From positions 52,396,001 to 52,460,000 of the forward strand of contig NC_077240.1 in assembly GCF_947179165.1 (NCBI RefSeq): a DNA stretch of 64,000 bases. Direction: 5' to 3'. The notes beneath the pieces were generated by a model that was given only the letters and a program-made list of their open reading frames with translations, made no database searches and was not told the DNA's origin. This DNA is from Solanum dulcamara. Its lineage: Eukaryota > Streptophyta > Magnoliopsida > Solanales > Solanaceae. The number at the start of each line of letters is the position of its first letter. Positions within the stretch are counted from its first letter, which is position 1. A program made the position numbers and the translations under genes. Below, piece after piece: positions 1 to 12,511 of the stretch.

Positions 1-1508
1 GATGCGATACATAGACACTAGGGGGTAAATAGAGGTTATGTGCTCATAGTATACATAATTATTAGTGTGATCAAGAATTTCTCTAAGTTTTTGCATGAGG
101 TATATGATGGTTTAAATGATAGTTGAAACTTGGTAGGTGAAAGATTGTGTGGAGTTGAAATTTGGAATTTGTATTACCAGCATTAGGTGGGACCTCGTAC
201 CTGTCATGAAATGCTTAAATACAAGAAGATATAGCCACCATTTGAACTTTGGGAGACAACAATGTGTTGCTAAGAAGATCTTGATACTAAAGACGATTTG
301 AGAGTAAAGTAAACGACTGGTGTGGTTATGATGTTCTATTAGCTTTAAGAGTGCTAGCTTTAGTGGAGTACTATGATGGGTATGTGGGAGTTGATAAATC
401 GAGTATGTCTACTATTATAATAGGACCAGGCTGGTTGATTTGGGTAGCAATGAAATAGATAGAGTCTGAAGAATTGAAATGTTCAATATGGGCATTATTG
501 AAAGGTATCTTACGTTATTCAATATTGGTTGTGTACATTCTTATGTGACCACCTACTTCATTGTGGAAATGGTCTGGAGTATGATTCGCTGCATATGGTC
601 ATGCATATTCCCACTTCTGTGGATGAATTCCTGGTAGTGGTTAGGGTGTACCGATTCTGCGATGACCTCTTGGTAGTAGGGGATGTTTGTGCAGACTTGG
701 TCAGTTTAGATATGAAGGATTTGGTGTTTCCTTGGGGTAGTTGAAGTGTTCTAGTGGTTTGACAAGTGTCACCTTGTTATGAACTTATGAAAGAGCTACC
801 ATGGATAGTTATAGTGACCGACAGTTTTGTTATACACCTCGTCGTTAACTTCACATTTAAACTATGTATAATTGAATATGGGGACCATTGGGTCTAGATC
901 TAACGCACTTAAGAGTTGTTTAAAATCATAGCTACTGATCTACCATTTTCGATAATGTTGATAGAGGTTTTTATGTTTGGGTATGTCGCTCGCTAGGAGG
1001 TTATTCATTCATTTCCTTCTTTGGTTTAGATAAATCGTATTCTCTAGTAACGAGTACCCAATGTCTAAAGATCAGATTTGTATAGCTTAAGCTCATGGAA
1101 TGATTTGGTTATGAGAATGGAATTTTGACAAGATTTGTGATGGTCTCTGTGTTAGGAGTGTGGTGACTTGTTAAGTTTCACTTCTAGTTGTAGCCGGTAT
1201 TGGTTCATAATTCTCTTGTAGTTATCTATTGAAAGATTGTCTTGATGGTTATGCTGTGGTTTAGAGGGTTTCAGTTTAGATTTGGTCCATGGGTTAGTCC
1301 GTGACTTGGAAATTATTCCTGATTTATAGATTTACAAAGTTTGATTCGAAAGTTTAGTTCTTTGTAGTGGATCTTGATGGTGTGGTTGTAAGAATGGGTT
1401 CCTTTGGAGATGCAATTACTAACGTTAGAAATTATTCCTCCAAATCGTAATAACGTCAAGTATGCTTCTTTCTTTTATTTATGTTCGAGGACGAAAATGA
1501 GTTTTAGT
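1..1508 (+). pseudogene. Decayed 3' internal region of an older Ty3/gypsy element (E0)
   Basis: This stretch reads as plus-strand retrotransposon interior with no long open frame. A short frame at 600-720 (residues such as RVYRFCDDLL and DLVSLDMKDL) resembles the stretch after the protease active site of plant gypsy polyproteins. The rest is unrecognisable. Near the right end is a TTCGAGGACGAA sequence, typical of the segment just before the polypurine tract in these elements. The interior resumes after the 26-kb insertion at 27980 and runs directly into a TGTAACGACCC LTR at 27994. The RT, RNase H and integrase domains expected between protease and PPT are not visible, so a large internal deletion or heavy decay is likely. 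Assignment as a gypsy interior is fairly safe; the domain call is weak. Confidence 0.55.
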
Positions 1509-4500
1509 TGTCATGACCCAAACTAGGGACAAGCCGCAATACGTCGATCGAGATGTGAGGGACCCCAACCAAGCCATCTTAGAATACAACACATACATAA
1601 GGTAAAGAAACATAATAAGTAAAGTGGAAGAATAACCTCAAATAATATGTCTAAACAGACTACATCAACTCCTTGTCTAAACATGCCTCTATCATACTAG
1701 CATATATGGGGGCATAGAAAAGACACTAGCTCCCGAACAAGAAAAGAACGTCTCAAAATAGCAACATAGTCTAAAAGTATCAAGGGAAGAAATGAGCTCG
1801 ATAGGTAGTCCTCGAAGCATGAGGACATACGAAATCAAGTGAACACGTCTCCTATCTAGCCACAAGAGTGTGTGGAGTAATCGTCGAGCCCTACATTATA
1901 ACACAGTGTAGCCACAAAAGTTTGCATGAGTACTTTGAATGTACTAAGTATGTGAGATATGCATGAACAATGAAATAAGGCATAAACAGTATGAATATAG
2001 GATGCATAACCAATGTAACGAAAAGCATGAGTAAGGCTTGAAAAGCATTTGAAATCATAATAAAAAAAATTGTGGTCAATGCATCATAACCATCATAGTA
2101 AAACTTACTTCATTTCATATAACTTGTGAGATAGGACCTTTAACCTTATGAGAGATCATGGACATGTAAAAGATATTAGTAGTTGTAGTAAGAAATACCT
2201 TAAACATTGAGAGAATGACCTTGTAACTTAGTGAGAGCGACCATTAATGGACATAAACTATGTGAGCTACAACATGGAGTCCCAATGTTTACCAATATAT
2301 CGAAGAAAATGGGGTAATTACTTTCCAAGGTAGACTCTTATATGCCTAAGTGGATCCACTAAGTTACATGAAGGATCGACCCTCAACTATGGGAAACCCT
2401 CTAAGGAATGAAGCCTCTTCTATGGGTGATCCTCTAAGGAATCAAGCCTCTTCTACGGGTGATCCTTTATCCGATGATGGCACGTAGGAAAATGGGATAT
2501 TTCTATGGGTCTCTTGCCTTTTCTATGGGAGAGAATGCGTACTTTATTTCCACTTGGTTCTAGGTAAACTCTCAACGGAATAGACAAACCATAAAACATA
2601 AGCTTAATCATCATGTGGGAGGGTCCGTATCTACTACCCGTCCACTCTTCAGAAGAACATAATCATTGAATAGCTCCTTAACTTCATCTCATGTAATGTG
2701 AGTATAGACCTTCAGTCATTACATATATTTATTCATAAAAAATCTTTAGGGCCTTAACTCACCCTATCTTTAACTTGCTTGAAAATTATAGAATTATCAT
2801 TAATAAAACTTCTTTTCAGAAAGCACCTGTAAACTCATTTGTAGACCTTGTCAAACATTCATAAAGCTTTCGTTGAATATAATTTGGAACTCAAGATCAT
2901 AGCTTATACTTGTAACGTAGGATATAACATGCAAACATGAAATATGGAATTATCACACCATAATAACTTCTTTGATCTTAACTTTGATCATCATTATAAC
3001 TTTCATCATAAAATCATAATCTCAACATTAAATCATGAAAACTTTACTTGAAGATCATTGAACAAATAATTTATGTATGAAAATCATCTTTAACTTCATA
3101 ATCTTAAATTGGAAATAGCTTAATGCATGTGCATTCATAATTCAACATAAAATCATGCAATTCATATGAAAACATGCATATAATGATCATTGATAACATC
3201 TAAAAACGTAATTAAATCAGACCAACGCAATTCACAAAACTAGGGTTTATAATCAATTGAAATTAAAAGAAACTTTTAGAAAACCTTGTGACTTCATGGG
3301 TTAAAGTAACTCATCAATCAATCCCCATATAACTTGATTGAATCCACTAAGAAATTGAAGAGAAACCTTTTTGAGCTTGAGACCCTAGCTTAAGTATGGG
3401 AGAAGACCTTTGAGAGGAGCCCTTGGGAGAAAAGACATGTGATTTTTGAGAATTAATAAGAGAATGAGAGTTTAGGAATACTCAGGGTAGTCAATAGTTG
3501 TGACCCTAGTCCCAAAAACATCCAATTTCATTGAGAAAATAGGGAAAATACCAAATACCCCCTCATAAAATTTGATCGGAAGACCCTATGAATAACTCTT
3601 TATGGATCATCAAAATATTTATGGGTCGTAGACCCAATTCATCCTGTCAACCCTTGGAAAAAGATGAAAGAATGAGTCTCTGATCTTCTTTTACAATATT
3701 TACGGGTTGTAAACATTTCTAAGGTTCGTAACTTGTTTCCACGGGTCGTAACTCAAGGTTGTAATATTTTTGATTTGGCATTGTTTATTAAAACATTCAT
3801 AACTTTTTACTCAAAACTCTAAATGAGGCAAACTTGCTGGCATTGGAAAGAAGACACAAAGAACTTTATTTTGATAGGTGACGGCATTCATAATTCATTA
3901 TATATTAGGAAGTATAATCATTGGAATTTTACCCAAGTAAAATCTTTCACCAAAACATAATCGGTAAGGAAGCTTTCAACTCGTCTTTGTGCTAGAGGAT
4001 TCTTATGACCTTAAAATCTCTCCAAATTTATTTCCACACTTAAGAATTGACCTTAACATCTATTCACAATATGTGAGAGGGAGGATGTAATTCAGCTCAA
4101 CCTATAGGGAGAATAATTACCTCTACGACAATATGAATGGCTTCTACGGCTCGACATTTAGTCTATATGTCGTCAAAGTAGTGCTCCAAAATCATAGGCT
4201 ACTGGAATGAAACTTGGTACCTACTAATCGTGTCTACTAGTCTTCAACACTTAAATGAGTCATACAAATGACTTATTAAACCTTTCCACATTTAACCAAA
4301 GTTTAAAATTTAGGACCCCCTTCTACGAGTCGATTCTATGACTCGTAAATCATACTATGACTCGTCATGTTGAGTCATTTTGAAAGTACTAAGGCTTGTC
4401 GATTTCAAAAAATCAAAGATCAAATCTATTACTCATTCTACGAGTCATTACCATTTCTACGAGTCATCAACTTGACTAGTAAACTCAATTACAATCTTAG

Positions 4501-4650
4501 TCGAATTTCCAACCCAAATATCATTCCTACAAGCCGCTTTTACGACCTGTAGGAGTCCCTATGACTCATAGGCTAAGTCATAAACTCTGGGATAGTCCCT
4601 TTTCTTGAAATTTTCTTTCGTTTTGACTTTTCAACTTTCGGGGCCTTACA
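1509..4650 (-). repeat. Element A, left (3') LTR
   Basis: A 3142-bp LTR with TG...CA ends. It is the 3' LTR in the minus sense: on its right lies atatctccccctt, the complement of a purine tract, then a TTCATCCTCGAA sequence (TTCGAGGATGAA on the minus strand) as in the other minus elements here. Two U3 blocks near the right end (about 3590-3780 and 4320-4560) are rich in short dyads related to TACGAGTC/GACTCGTA. It aligns along its length with the middle and right copies. Confidence 0.85.
2379..2468. repeat. Short tandem repeat inside LTR A
   Basis: A unit of about 33 bp built on CTCTAAGGAATNAAGCCTC followed by TTCTAYGGGTGATC is present about two and a half times. The same block occurs near 7690-7770 in the middle LTR and 26028-26108 in the right LTR with different unit numbers, showing local expansion and contraction. 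Confidence 0.6.
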
Positions 4651-5087
4651 ATATCTCCCCCTTGCGAATATTCATCCTCGAATAAGATTCGACGAGTATA
4701 GAATAGATACAGAAAGAGGACTAGCAATCCAACATAAAATATGCCAACACATCAATATGCATAATCCTTGGGAATTTCAAACTCATCATAAAACATACCT
4801 TTAAAATCAACTTCATAAACATGTATACATATCAAAAAATGAGATTAAGTAGAAATCGGGAATTTGTAAGAATAGACATGAAAATCTAACACATTAACTA
4901 GCATGGAAACTCAAACACTCGAGCTTATAAAGTCAATCATGGAACAATGAATACAAAACCAATACATACCTACCATTATCACGATAAAGGAAACTCGTAG
5001 CATACTAGATGAAGCAGCACGAGCCATCTCCCTTCCTCCTCTAGTAGCCATCGGACTATCCCTCATAAGTCAAGTTATTTTTAACAC

Positions 5088-5232
5088 TCACATTACCCAA
5101 AGGTACATGGAATTAGGACCACCAATACATTTCCTCAATATGGATATATGGAATACCGAATGAACTAAGGCTAACTCCAATGGTAATTGAAGTTCATAGG
5201 CCACCTTACCAATACGACTTAAGATCCCATAC
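5088..5232 (-). pseudogene. Integrase C-terminal remnant of element A
   Basis: On the minus strand this gives a short frame containing IGKVAYELQLPLELALVHS and then VFHISILRKCIGGP. This is the conserved stretch after the GPY/F-type region of gypsy integrases (family form: HPVFHVS.LRK). It ends in a TGA at 5088-5090. The catalytic D-D-E core and zinc-binding part are absent. Upstream (5240-5760) the sequence is an unrelated CA-rich segment, so most of pol has been lost or replaced. Between this fragment and the LTR (4651-5087) I see only the polypurine tract and non-coding 3' sequence. Confidence 0.7.
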
Positions 5233-5239
5233 CACTCCT

Positions 5240-5760
5240 TACCACCACATTCAATCAACCTTGAGACCTAATCAAGAAGCACACAATGCACCATATATTC
5301 AGCATCATGCCATCAACACCACATTCAACCCTAGCTACATAAATATTCTAATATACTCACTCGAAACCCTTAACAAAAAGTCATCAATAGCCTACTACAA
5401 TCACTCACATATCGACAATCACACATTCAAGTCCACTATTCTAACCACTTTATGTCTCCCTTGAAGTCAACATCTCTTAAGAATTTTCAAGTCTACCTTA
5501 GCATCTCTACATCCACATTTGCATTAACTCCACCAAAGGCACACAAATATACCTTACCTATCTATTGCACAAAACAAGATCCATCTAGATCTTCCTCTAT
5601 TTCTATAACCTTAAATAGGGTAAGCACGCCATAATTTAGCACAATACGGAATAAACACTCTTTATCTATCTATCATGAACCATCTACTATCATTAACATT
5701 GGAACACACAACCGACCTTGATAACTATGTACTCTATTTCCTCCTTGCGGGAATAATCAA
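5240..5760. other. CA-rich non-coding segment in element A interior
   Basis: About 500 bp rich in C and A on the plus strand, with frequent CACATTCAA- and CTCAC-like words and no recognisable protein. It occupies the place where RT, RNase H and integrase core should be. A related sequence, sharing TGCCATCAACACCACATTCA, occurs at about 40410 in the interior of element F. Small open frames here (94 and 60 codons) match nothing I know and look like low-complexity artefacts. Confidence 0.55.
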
Positions 5761-5769
5761 ATCTTATAG

Positions 5770-6494
5770 AAAGATTAGGAGTAACAAAAGGCAATATAGC
5801 ACTTGGATCAATAATGTATAGATATCAAAGTCAAGACTTTCACCATACCAGTCACAAGATCAAGCGAATCCTCTAACTCTTGATGAGTATGAAAGGCATA
5901 AAATCTGTCTTGGAGCTGGGTTCCACCCAAAGTAGTAGCACTTTGATCTGGATGACTTGTAGTCTGGGTCTGAGCCTAGGGTCTAGTACCTCTCCTATAC
6001 TCTCTTGCATGATGACCTGGCTTTCCACACCTATAGAAAACATCCAATCCCACTAAGCACTCTCCCCTATAATTTTTCCCATACTTAGAACTCTTGGGAA
6101 TAGTAGATCGACTAAAACTACCACTAGGTTTGGATTGAGAAGTCCCTCTTTCATATCGAGCCCTCATAGAATTACTCCCTTTCCTAGAAGCTATCGGGAA
6201 GTCCCTCTCCTTATGTCCACTTTTTCCACAACTATAACAACTTCTTGTTCCGGCCAAGCACTTCCCTAAATGATTCTTACCGCACCAGTAGTATGAGGAG
6301 TAAGATTTTTCCTTTCCATCACTCTTTCTCGTATTCGAGCCGGATGTTTCCCCTTTTGACATCTTATAATGATTAAAGTCATTTTCTCTCTTAACATCCC
6401 TTTTGCTCAAGCTTCTCTTTTCTTTGACATTCATGGTCATAGGAGTTATTTTTAGTTGATTCAATTGAGCGGTCATACCTCGAGCTAATAACAT
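5770..6494 (-). pseudogene. gag nucleocapsid and protease-linker remnant of element A
   Basis: The open part (6494 to 5976) encodes a basic Ser/Lys/Arg-rich protein with degenerate CCHC zinc knuckles. WCGKNHLGKC begins one, CYSCGKSGHKERDF is a second with its last Cys replaced by Phe, and YRCGKPGHHAREY is a third with its first and last Cys replaced. In this family the knuckles bind RNA for packaging. The sequence further left (to about 5770) matches, at nucleotide level, the gag-protease linker of element B at 48680-48900. The N-terminal capsid part of gag is missing. The loss of two zinc ligands and of pol makes this non-functional. Confidence 0.75.
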
Positions 6495-6822
6495 GAGGAC
6501 ATATCAGAGCTCCACATTAGAGATATTGAGGGTTGAGTATGGGTCAATGGAAACAGAAGGGCTACCATATTGATCAACCTCCTAGTTGCTTTCTTCTTGA
6601 TGAGACATACTTTGAAATGCGTAGGACACGCATTAGAAGGAATTCCAATAGATTTTAACTCTATTTCACGACAGGACCATGAAAGAAGTAAAGTTTTCCT
6701 AAAATGCCTCATCACCTCCTATTCATAGATGTGGCGCGCTTCACACCGATAAATAAGACTTTACTCGACGAGGCATATTAGACAACCTAGGACACTCGAA
6801 CCTTGTACTCTGATATAATATT
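6495..6822 (-). promoter_or_regulatory. 5' leader and primer-binding site of element A, copy 1
   Basis: The leader shares blocks with the leaders at about 25000-25218 and 49900-50083 (ATAGATGTGGCGCGCTTCAC and CTAGGACACT). Immediately left of the LTR, 6807-6818 read on the minus strand is TTATATCAGAGT, a mutated form of TGGTATCAGAGC, the complement of the 3' end of initiator-Met tRNA. This orients the element as minus-strand. Confidence 0.7.
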
Positions 6823-9508
6823 TGTCATGACCCAAACTATGGCCAAGCTGCGACAAAACAATCGGGATTCCAGGGACCCCAACCAAGCCATCTTAGCATA
6901 GAACGCATATTTAAGGTAAAGAAACATAATAAGAAAAGCGAAAGAATAACCTCAAGTAATATATTCAAACGGACTACATCACCTCCTTGTCTAAACATGG
7001 CTCTATCATACTAACAAATATGGCGGCATAGAACAAGCCACTAGTTCCCTGAACAAGAAAGGAACGTCTCAAAACAAAAACATAGTCTAAAAGTATCAAG
7101 GGAAGAAAGAAGCTCGATACATAGTCCCCAAAGCGTGAGGACTTACCAAATCAAGTGAACATGTCTCCTATCTAGCTACAGGAGTGTGTAGGGTGATCGT
7201 CAAGCCCTACATTATAACATAATGTAGGCTAAAATGTATGAGTAGTACTTTGAATGTACTAAGCATGTGAGATATGAATGAACAATGAAATAAGACATAA
7301 ACAATATGAATATAGGATGCATGACATATGTAATGAGAAGCTTCCATAAGCCTTAAAAAGTATTTGAAATCTTAATAAAAAAAACTTGTGGTCAATGCAT
7401 CATAACCATTATAGTAAAACTTCATTTTATATAACTTGTGAGATAGGACCTTTAACCTTATGAGAGATCATGGAAATGTGAAAAATATTAGTAGTCATAG
7501 TAAGAAATACCTTAATCATTGAGAGAAGGACCTTATAACTTAGTGAGAGCGACCATTAACCAACATGAACCAGGTGAGCTACAACACGGAGTCTCAATGT
7601 TTACCCATTCATCAGAGAAAAGAGGGAGACTACTTTCCAAGGTAGACTCCTATATGCCTAAGTGGATCTACTAAGCTACATGAAGGATCGAGCCTCAACT
7701 ACGGGCGACCCTCTAAGGAATCAAGCCTCTTCCTCTAAGGAATCAAGCCTCTTCTATGGGTGATACTCTATCTTACTATGGCACGTAGTTATGGGACAAT
7801 GGGTTCTTTCTACGGGTCTCTTGAATTTGCTACGGGAGAGAATGCCTACCCCAAGGTCCACTCGGTTCTAGGTAACTCTCAACAAAATAGACAAACCATA
7901 AAAATAAACTCAATAATCATGTGGGAGGGGCCATATCTACTACCTATCCATTCTTCATAAGAACATAATCATAGAATAGTTCCTTAACTTTATCTCATGT
8001 AATGTGAGTATAGACCTTCCATCATTACATATATTTACTAGTAAAAAATCTTTAGGGCCTTAAATCACCCTATATTTAACTTGCTTGAACATTATAAAAT
8101 CATGATTCATAAAACTTCTTTGCAAAAAGCACCTTTAAACTCATTTGTAGACCTTCTCATACATTAATAAAGCTTTCGTTGAATATAACTTGGAACTCAA
8201 GATCATAAATTATACTTGTAACTTAGGGTAAAACATGAATACATGATAGATGGACTTATCACACTATAATAACTTCTTTGATCTTAACTTTGATAATCTT
8301 ATAACTTTCATCATAAAATCATAATCTCAATATTAAATCATGAAAACTTTACTTAAAAGATCATTTAACTCATAATCTATTCATGCAAATCATCTTTAAC
8401 TTCATAATCTTAACTTAGAAATAGCTTAATGCATGGGTTTTCATAATTCAACTTAAAATCATGCAATTCATATGAAAACCTGCATATAATGATCATTGAT
8501 AACATCTAAAAATGGAATTAAATTAGCCGAATGAAATTTATCAAAACTAGGGTTCATAATCAATTGAAATTGAAAGAAACTTTGAGAAACCCTTGGGAAA
8601 TATTGGGTGAAAGGAACCCATGAATCAATCCCCAGATACATTGACTGAATCCAGTAAGACATTAAAGAGAAGACTTGTTGAGATTGAGACCCTATCTTAC
8701 GTGTGGGAGAAGACCTTTGAGACAAGCCCTTGGGAGGGAAGACTTGTAATTTGTGACAGTTATTAGGGTATTCAATAGTGAGAACCTAGTCTTAAAAATG
8801 TCCAAATACATTAAGGAAATTATATAAAAAAATACCAAACAACCCCTCATAAAATCTGATAGGAAGACCCTACGAATCACTCTTTACGGGTTGTCAAAAT
8901 GTTTTTGGGTTGTAGACCCAATTCGTCCTGTCAACCCTTGGAAAAAGATAAAAGAATTAGCCTCTGATATTTTTTTACAACTCATGTTTATGGTTCGTAA
9001 ACATTTCTACTGTTCGTAACTTGTTTCCACGGGTCATAACTCAAGGTTGTAATATTTCTGATTTGGCAGTCTTTAGTAAAACCATCTAACCTTTTACTCC
9101 AAACTTGAAATGAGGCAAACTTAGTAGTGTTGGAAATATGAATCAAAGACCTTTAATTTGATAGGTCAAGGGATACCTAATTCATTATATATTAGGAGAT
9201 ATAATCATTTGTAGATGACCTAAGTAAAATCTTTCACCAAAACACAATTGGTAAGGAAGTTTTCAGCTCGTCTTTGTACTAAAGGATTCTTATGACCTTA
9301 AAATCTCTCCAAATGTATTTCCACACTTAAGAATTGACCTTAAGATCTATTCACAATAAATAATCACCCCTTTAAGACATTATAGATGGCTTCTAAGGCT
9401 CGTCATTTAGTCTATGTGTCATTAATATGAGTCATCAATGTAGTGCTCCAAAATCATAGGCTACTGGAATAAAACTTGGTCCATATGAATCGTGTCTACG
9501 ATTCTTCA
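6823..9508 (-). repeat. Element A, middle LTR, left part (split by element G)
   Basis: It starts TGTCATGACCC and aligns with the left LTR until 9508, where it reads cgtgtctacgattcttca and is interrupted by element G. It resumes at 22967. The uninterrupted sequence at this spot is visible in the left LTR (about 4229) and the right LTR (about 27561), proving the insertion. Confidence 0.85.
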
Positions 9509-12495
9509 TGTTACACCCCACACTCTTGAGCTTGGAATGTCTCTTAAGCTTCTTAGAAGTTACTATGTGAGCCGGATAGTCTACAACGCTATTAAAAACC
9601 TCCAAGGAAGGGAGAATGTGATACCCCATAGTAGGGAAGGTTGGAAATAGGGTTATGAGAAGTTAGAAAAAGCTGGAGGCCAAGTAAGGAGTCGTAGGAA
9701 TTGAATTACCTACGTAAGATACTAACTTAGAAGTCCTACACACTTAAGCTACTTGAGTACACATCGAGCTTAAGCAGCAAGGAGTGCATAGGCTCTTGAA
9801 GTAAGACGAGATTACGAGCTCACGAAAGAGAAATAAGGAAACGACGCGCCTACTCAAAGCAAGTAGGTGATGCACCTACTTGGACCAGCAGGTGATGCAA
9901 CTACTTAGGGTCAAGTAGGTGATGCAGCAGCTTGGGGTAGACTCCATTGCCACATGGCAGCATGTGATTGGCCACATGGGTTGAGGTAGCACCCTAGGAG
10001 GCTGCCACGTGTCTCCCTAGGGGGATGCCATGTGGCACCTTCTAAAGAGGTGTATATATATATGATAAGTGACTCTTAGTCACATTTTCCATCCAAATAT
10101 CCAGCCAAAATAAAGGGAAAAAAACATGAAGAACACAAGGAACAAGGCAGCCAAAATTTTGAGAAATTAAACGTAAGTTCTTTAATTTTTCTCCGTGAAT
10201 TAATTATCTACGGTATTCCTACACCACATGGAGATGTATATATGTATATTAAGATACCTATGGAACCATATATTCAGCTTTACACCTAGAAGAGGGTGAA
10301 AGAACATGAGGAAAACTCTAGAGGGGCAAGGGGAGGAGCTACGGGTTTGGGGGCTGCCAAGGTAAGACTCCGAATTTCATTCCGTGAATTAATTATTTGA
10401 GGTGTTCCAAGGTTATATAATAGTTTTTTATAACCAAAATTTCCAATTTGGGGCAGCAGAGAAGGGACATAAACAGCCCGCTTAATTTCAGCACATTTGG
10501 AAAAGTTCCGAGTTGCAATTTGGCAGTTTTGGCCAATTTTGGGTAAGGTAAGGTTTATCCTCTTAATTTGTAGTTTATGGTATTGTTAATAGGTGTATTA
10601 TATGTTTTTAAATTGCTGTAAATGTGAAAACATCATAGATATGCTTGACGTTCGAAATAAACTAAATTGGAGTCGCTATAGTTGAATTGTCGTCGAAGTA
10701 AAGTGTGGTGCTTGTGATATACTGCTGCATGTGTGTGGTGGTTTCTTGCAGGGCCTAAATGTGTTCTAAAATGGTTGTGGGTGCTTCTGGTTGAAGACAC
10801 ACAACCCTCATTTCGTATAATTAAAGGTTCTACAAAATAAAGGCTAGACACCCTATTTTGGTATCGTAGCTCTGAACGAGTCTTTTAGAGTTTATTTTGT
10901 ATATTGTTGATATGAACTAATTAAACATATGTTGCAGGTTGTTGTTGGTTGGCTGTATGTATTAGGAGTGGAATTGGAAATTCGGATAGGGCACATTATA
11001 GGGGAGGTGCTGTCCGATTTTTGTAAACTCTTTAACTAGTTAAGAAACTAGTCGAGAAAGCAAGCGAAGGGTTGAGTTCTAAGAATACTTATGTGTAGCC
11101 TAAGGTGCTGGGAAGCCAAGGGTTATTAATAATCGTATTTCTTTTATGTTACTTAGGTTTAAAGGACGACGAGATGAACGGGATAAAGAGTAACCCTAAG
11201 AGGTATGTGAAGCTTCTCTTGGTATGTTTTTGGTATAGATATGTAAAGCCTATCTTTTCTCTTTCTTTTGGCATGTCTTAGATGTAAGTAGGATGTGATA
11301 TGATCTTTGGGGGTAATTCCATTCCCATGTTCTGAATGTGACTTCAGGACCCTCACTCACTTTTGAATGTTAAACTTTAAAATAGTAAGCTACTATCTTT
11401 GAGTCTTTGATAGGTTAAATATTAACTGGAGGTATAGGCCTCTATCCTTAACGGCTCTACAAGGACAGACGTATGGATCCTATAAGCTGTTTGGCAACAT
11501 TGTGACACATGTCGATGGTTCCTGATGCTCCATACAGTCCTCCATGACACTTAGCAGGTACTTCAATTACTTCCAAGTGTCGGTTCACTTGATGACTTCA
11601 TTGAGTCTCAAATAATGATTTAAATTGTGTTTGGTTTCTCACTACTCTACTCGTGCATACTGTAACACTTCTTGCGTCGACCTTGGGGCCGGGAATAGTT
11701 ATTGTGCACAATTCCACTATATTGTTCATCACGCTCTCACTAGAGGGCCCGGTACGTATGTATATATATAATGATATAATGATGTGTTGTAATAAGGAGG
11801 TGATGTTACTATAGTTATGATTCACCGGATCCCTAATAGGGCCGGCTATATTAAAAATTTGAGCATGCATGATTTTACTTTTCTAGGTATAGGTTTCTGA
11901 TTTGATAATTTATCCCCTGCTTCTCTGTTTCAGATGTGCCTCTAGTCGTATTGTGTTATGTTTTACATACTAAGTACATATGTCGTACTGACCCTCTTTT
12001 CTCAGGGGGCTGCGTTTCATGCTCGCAGGTACAAATACAGGTTTTGTGAGTCCATCAGCTTAGGATTTCGCACAGCTCAGCTAGAAGAGGCTCCATTGTA
12101 TCGGAGCCAAGTTTTTGATACTGACCACTGATGTATAAAATTGTTTTGCCTATTTAGGGGTACGGCGGGGGCCCTATCCCGCCATATGTTGTCATAATAT
12201 TTTAGAGGTCTGCAGATATGTATATGTGGGTTGTGTATATCAGTTCAATTCAGCTGGGTCTACATGATGTATGGTATATGTTATTATGTTATAGTAGCCT
12301 TGTCGGCTTGCATGCCCTTTCATGTTACGACACAAACAAAAAAGGCGATGGGTTTATGAAAAATGTTATCATCCAATGGGGCTCTGTTATATGATATTAT
12401 TTTATTTACAGTTCAATTTTACCATAACTGATAGTTACGTATACAGAGGGTCCAGGTCGGACCCCAATCACTGCCTACGGGGTTGGATCGTGATA
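9509..12495 (+). repeat. Element G 5' LTR
   Basis: A 2987-bp LTR beginning TGTTACACCCC and ending GGATCGTGATA, where the 3' LTR has GGGTCATGACA, so its terminal CA has become TA. Compared with the 3' LTR it retains an extra G-box-containing block near 9991-10040 and extra sequence near 11340-11450, so the two LTRs differ by indels as well as substitutions. This indicates an old insertion. Confidence 0.9.
9856..10064 (+). promoter_or_regulatory. Putative U3 promoter of element G: repeats, G-box and TATA
   Basis: Three imperfect copies of AAGTAGGTGATGCACCTACT-like sequence (itself partly palindromic) at 9856-9935 are followed by ACGT-core sites (GCCACGTGTC at 10004-10013, CCATGTGG nearby) and then TGTATATATATATG at 10051-10064, a good TATA box. 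Plant ACGT-core boxes bind bZIP/bHLH factors. The start of transcription just downstream is inferred, not seen. Confidence 0.5.
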
Positions 12496-12499
12496 GAAG

Positions 12500-12511
12500 T
12501 GGTATCAGAGC
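12500..12511 (+). promoter_or_regulatory. Primer-binding site (initiator-Met tRNA) of element G
   Basis: TGGTATCAGAGC, four bases after the 5' LTR end. It is an exact 12-base complement to the 3' end of plant initiator-Met tRNA and fixes the element's plus orientation. Confidence 0.92.

Noticed and set aside
1..1508. Integrase or chromodomain of element E0
   Set aside because: No HPVFH, GPY/F or chromodomain motif could be read in any plus frame. Only a weak protease-like stretch is present.
5180..5464. 94-codon plus-strand open frame as a small gene
   Set aside because: Low-complexity His/Thr/Asn-rich translation of a CA-rich segment, partly antisense to the integrase remnant at 5088-5232.
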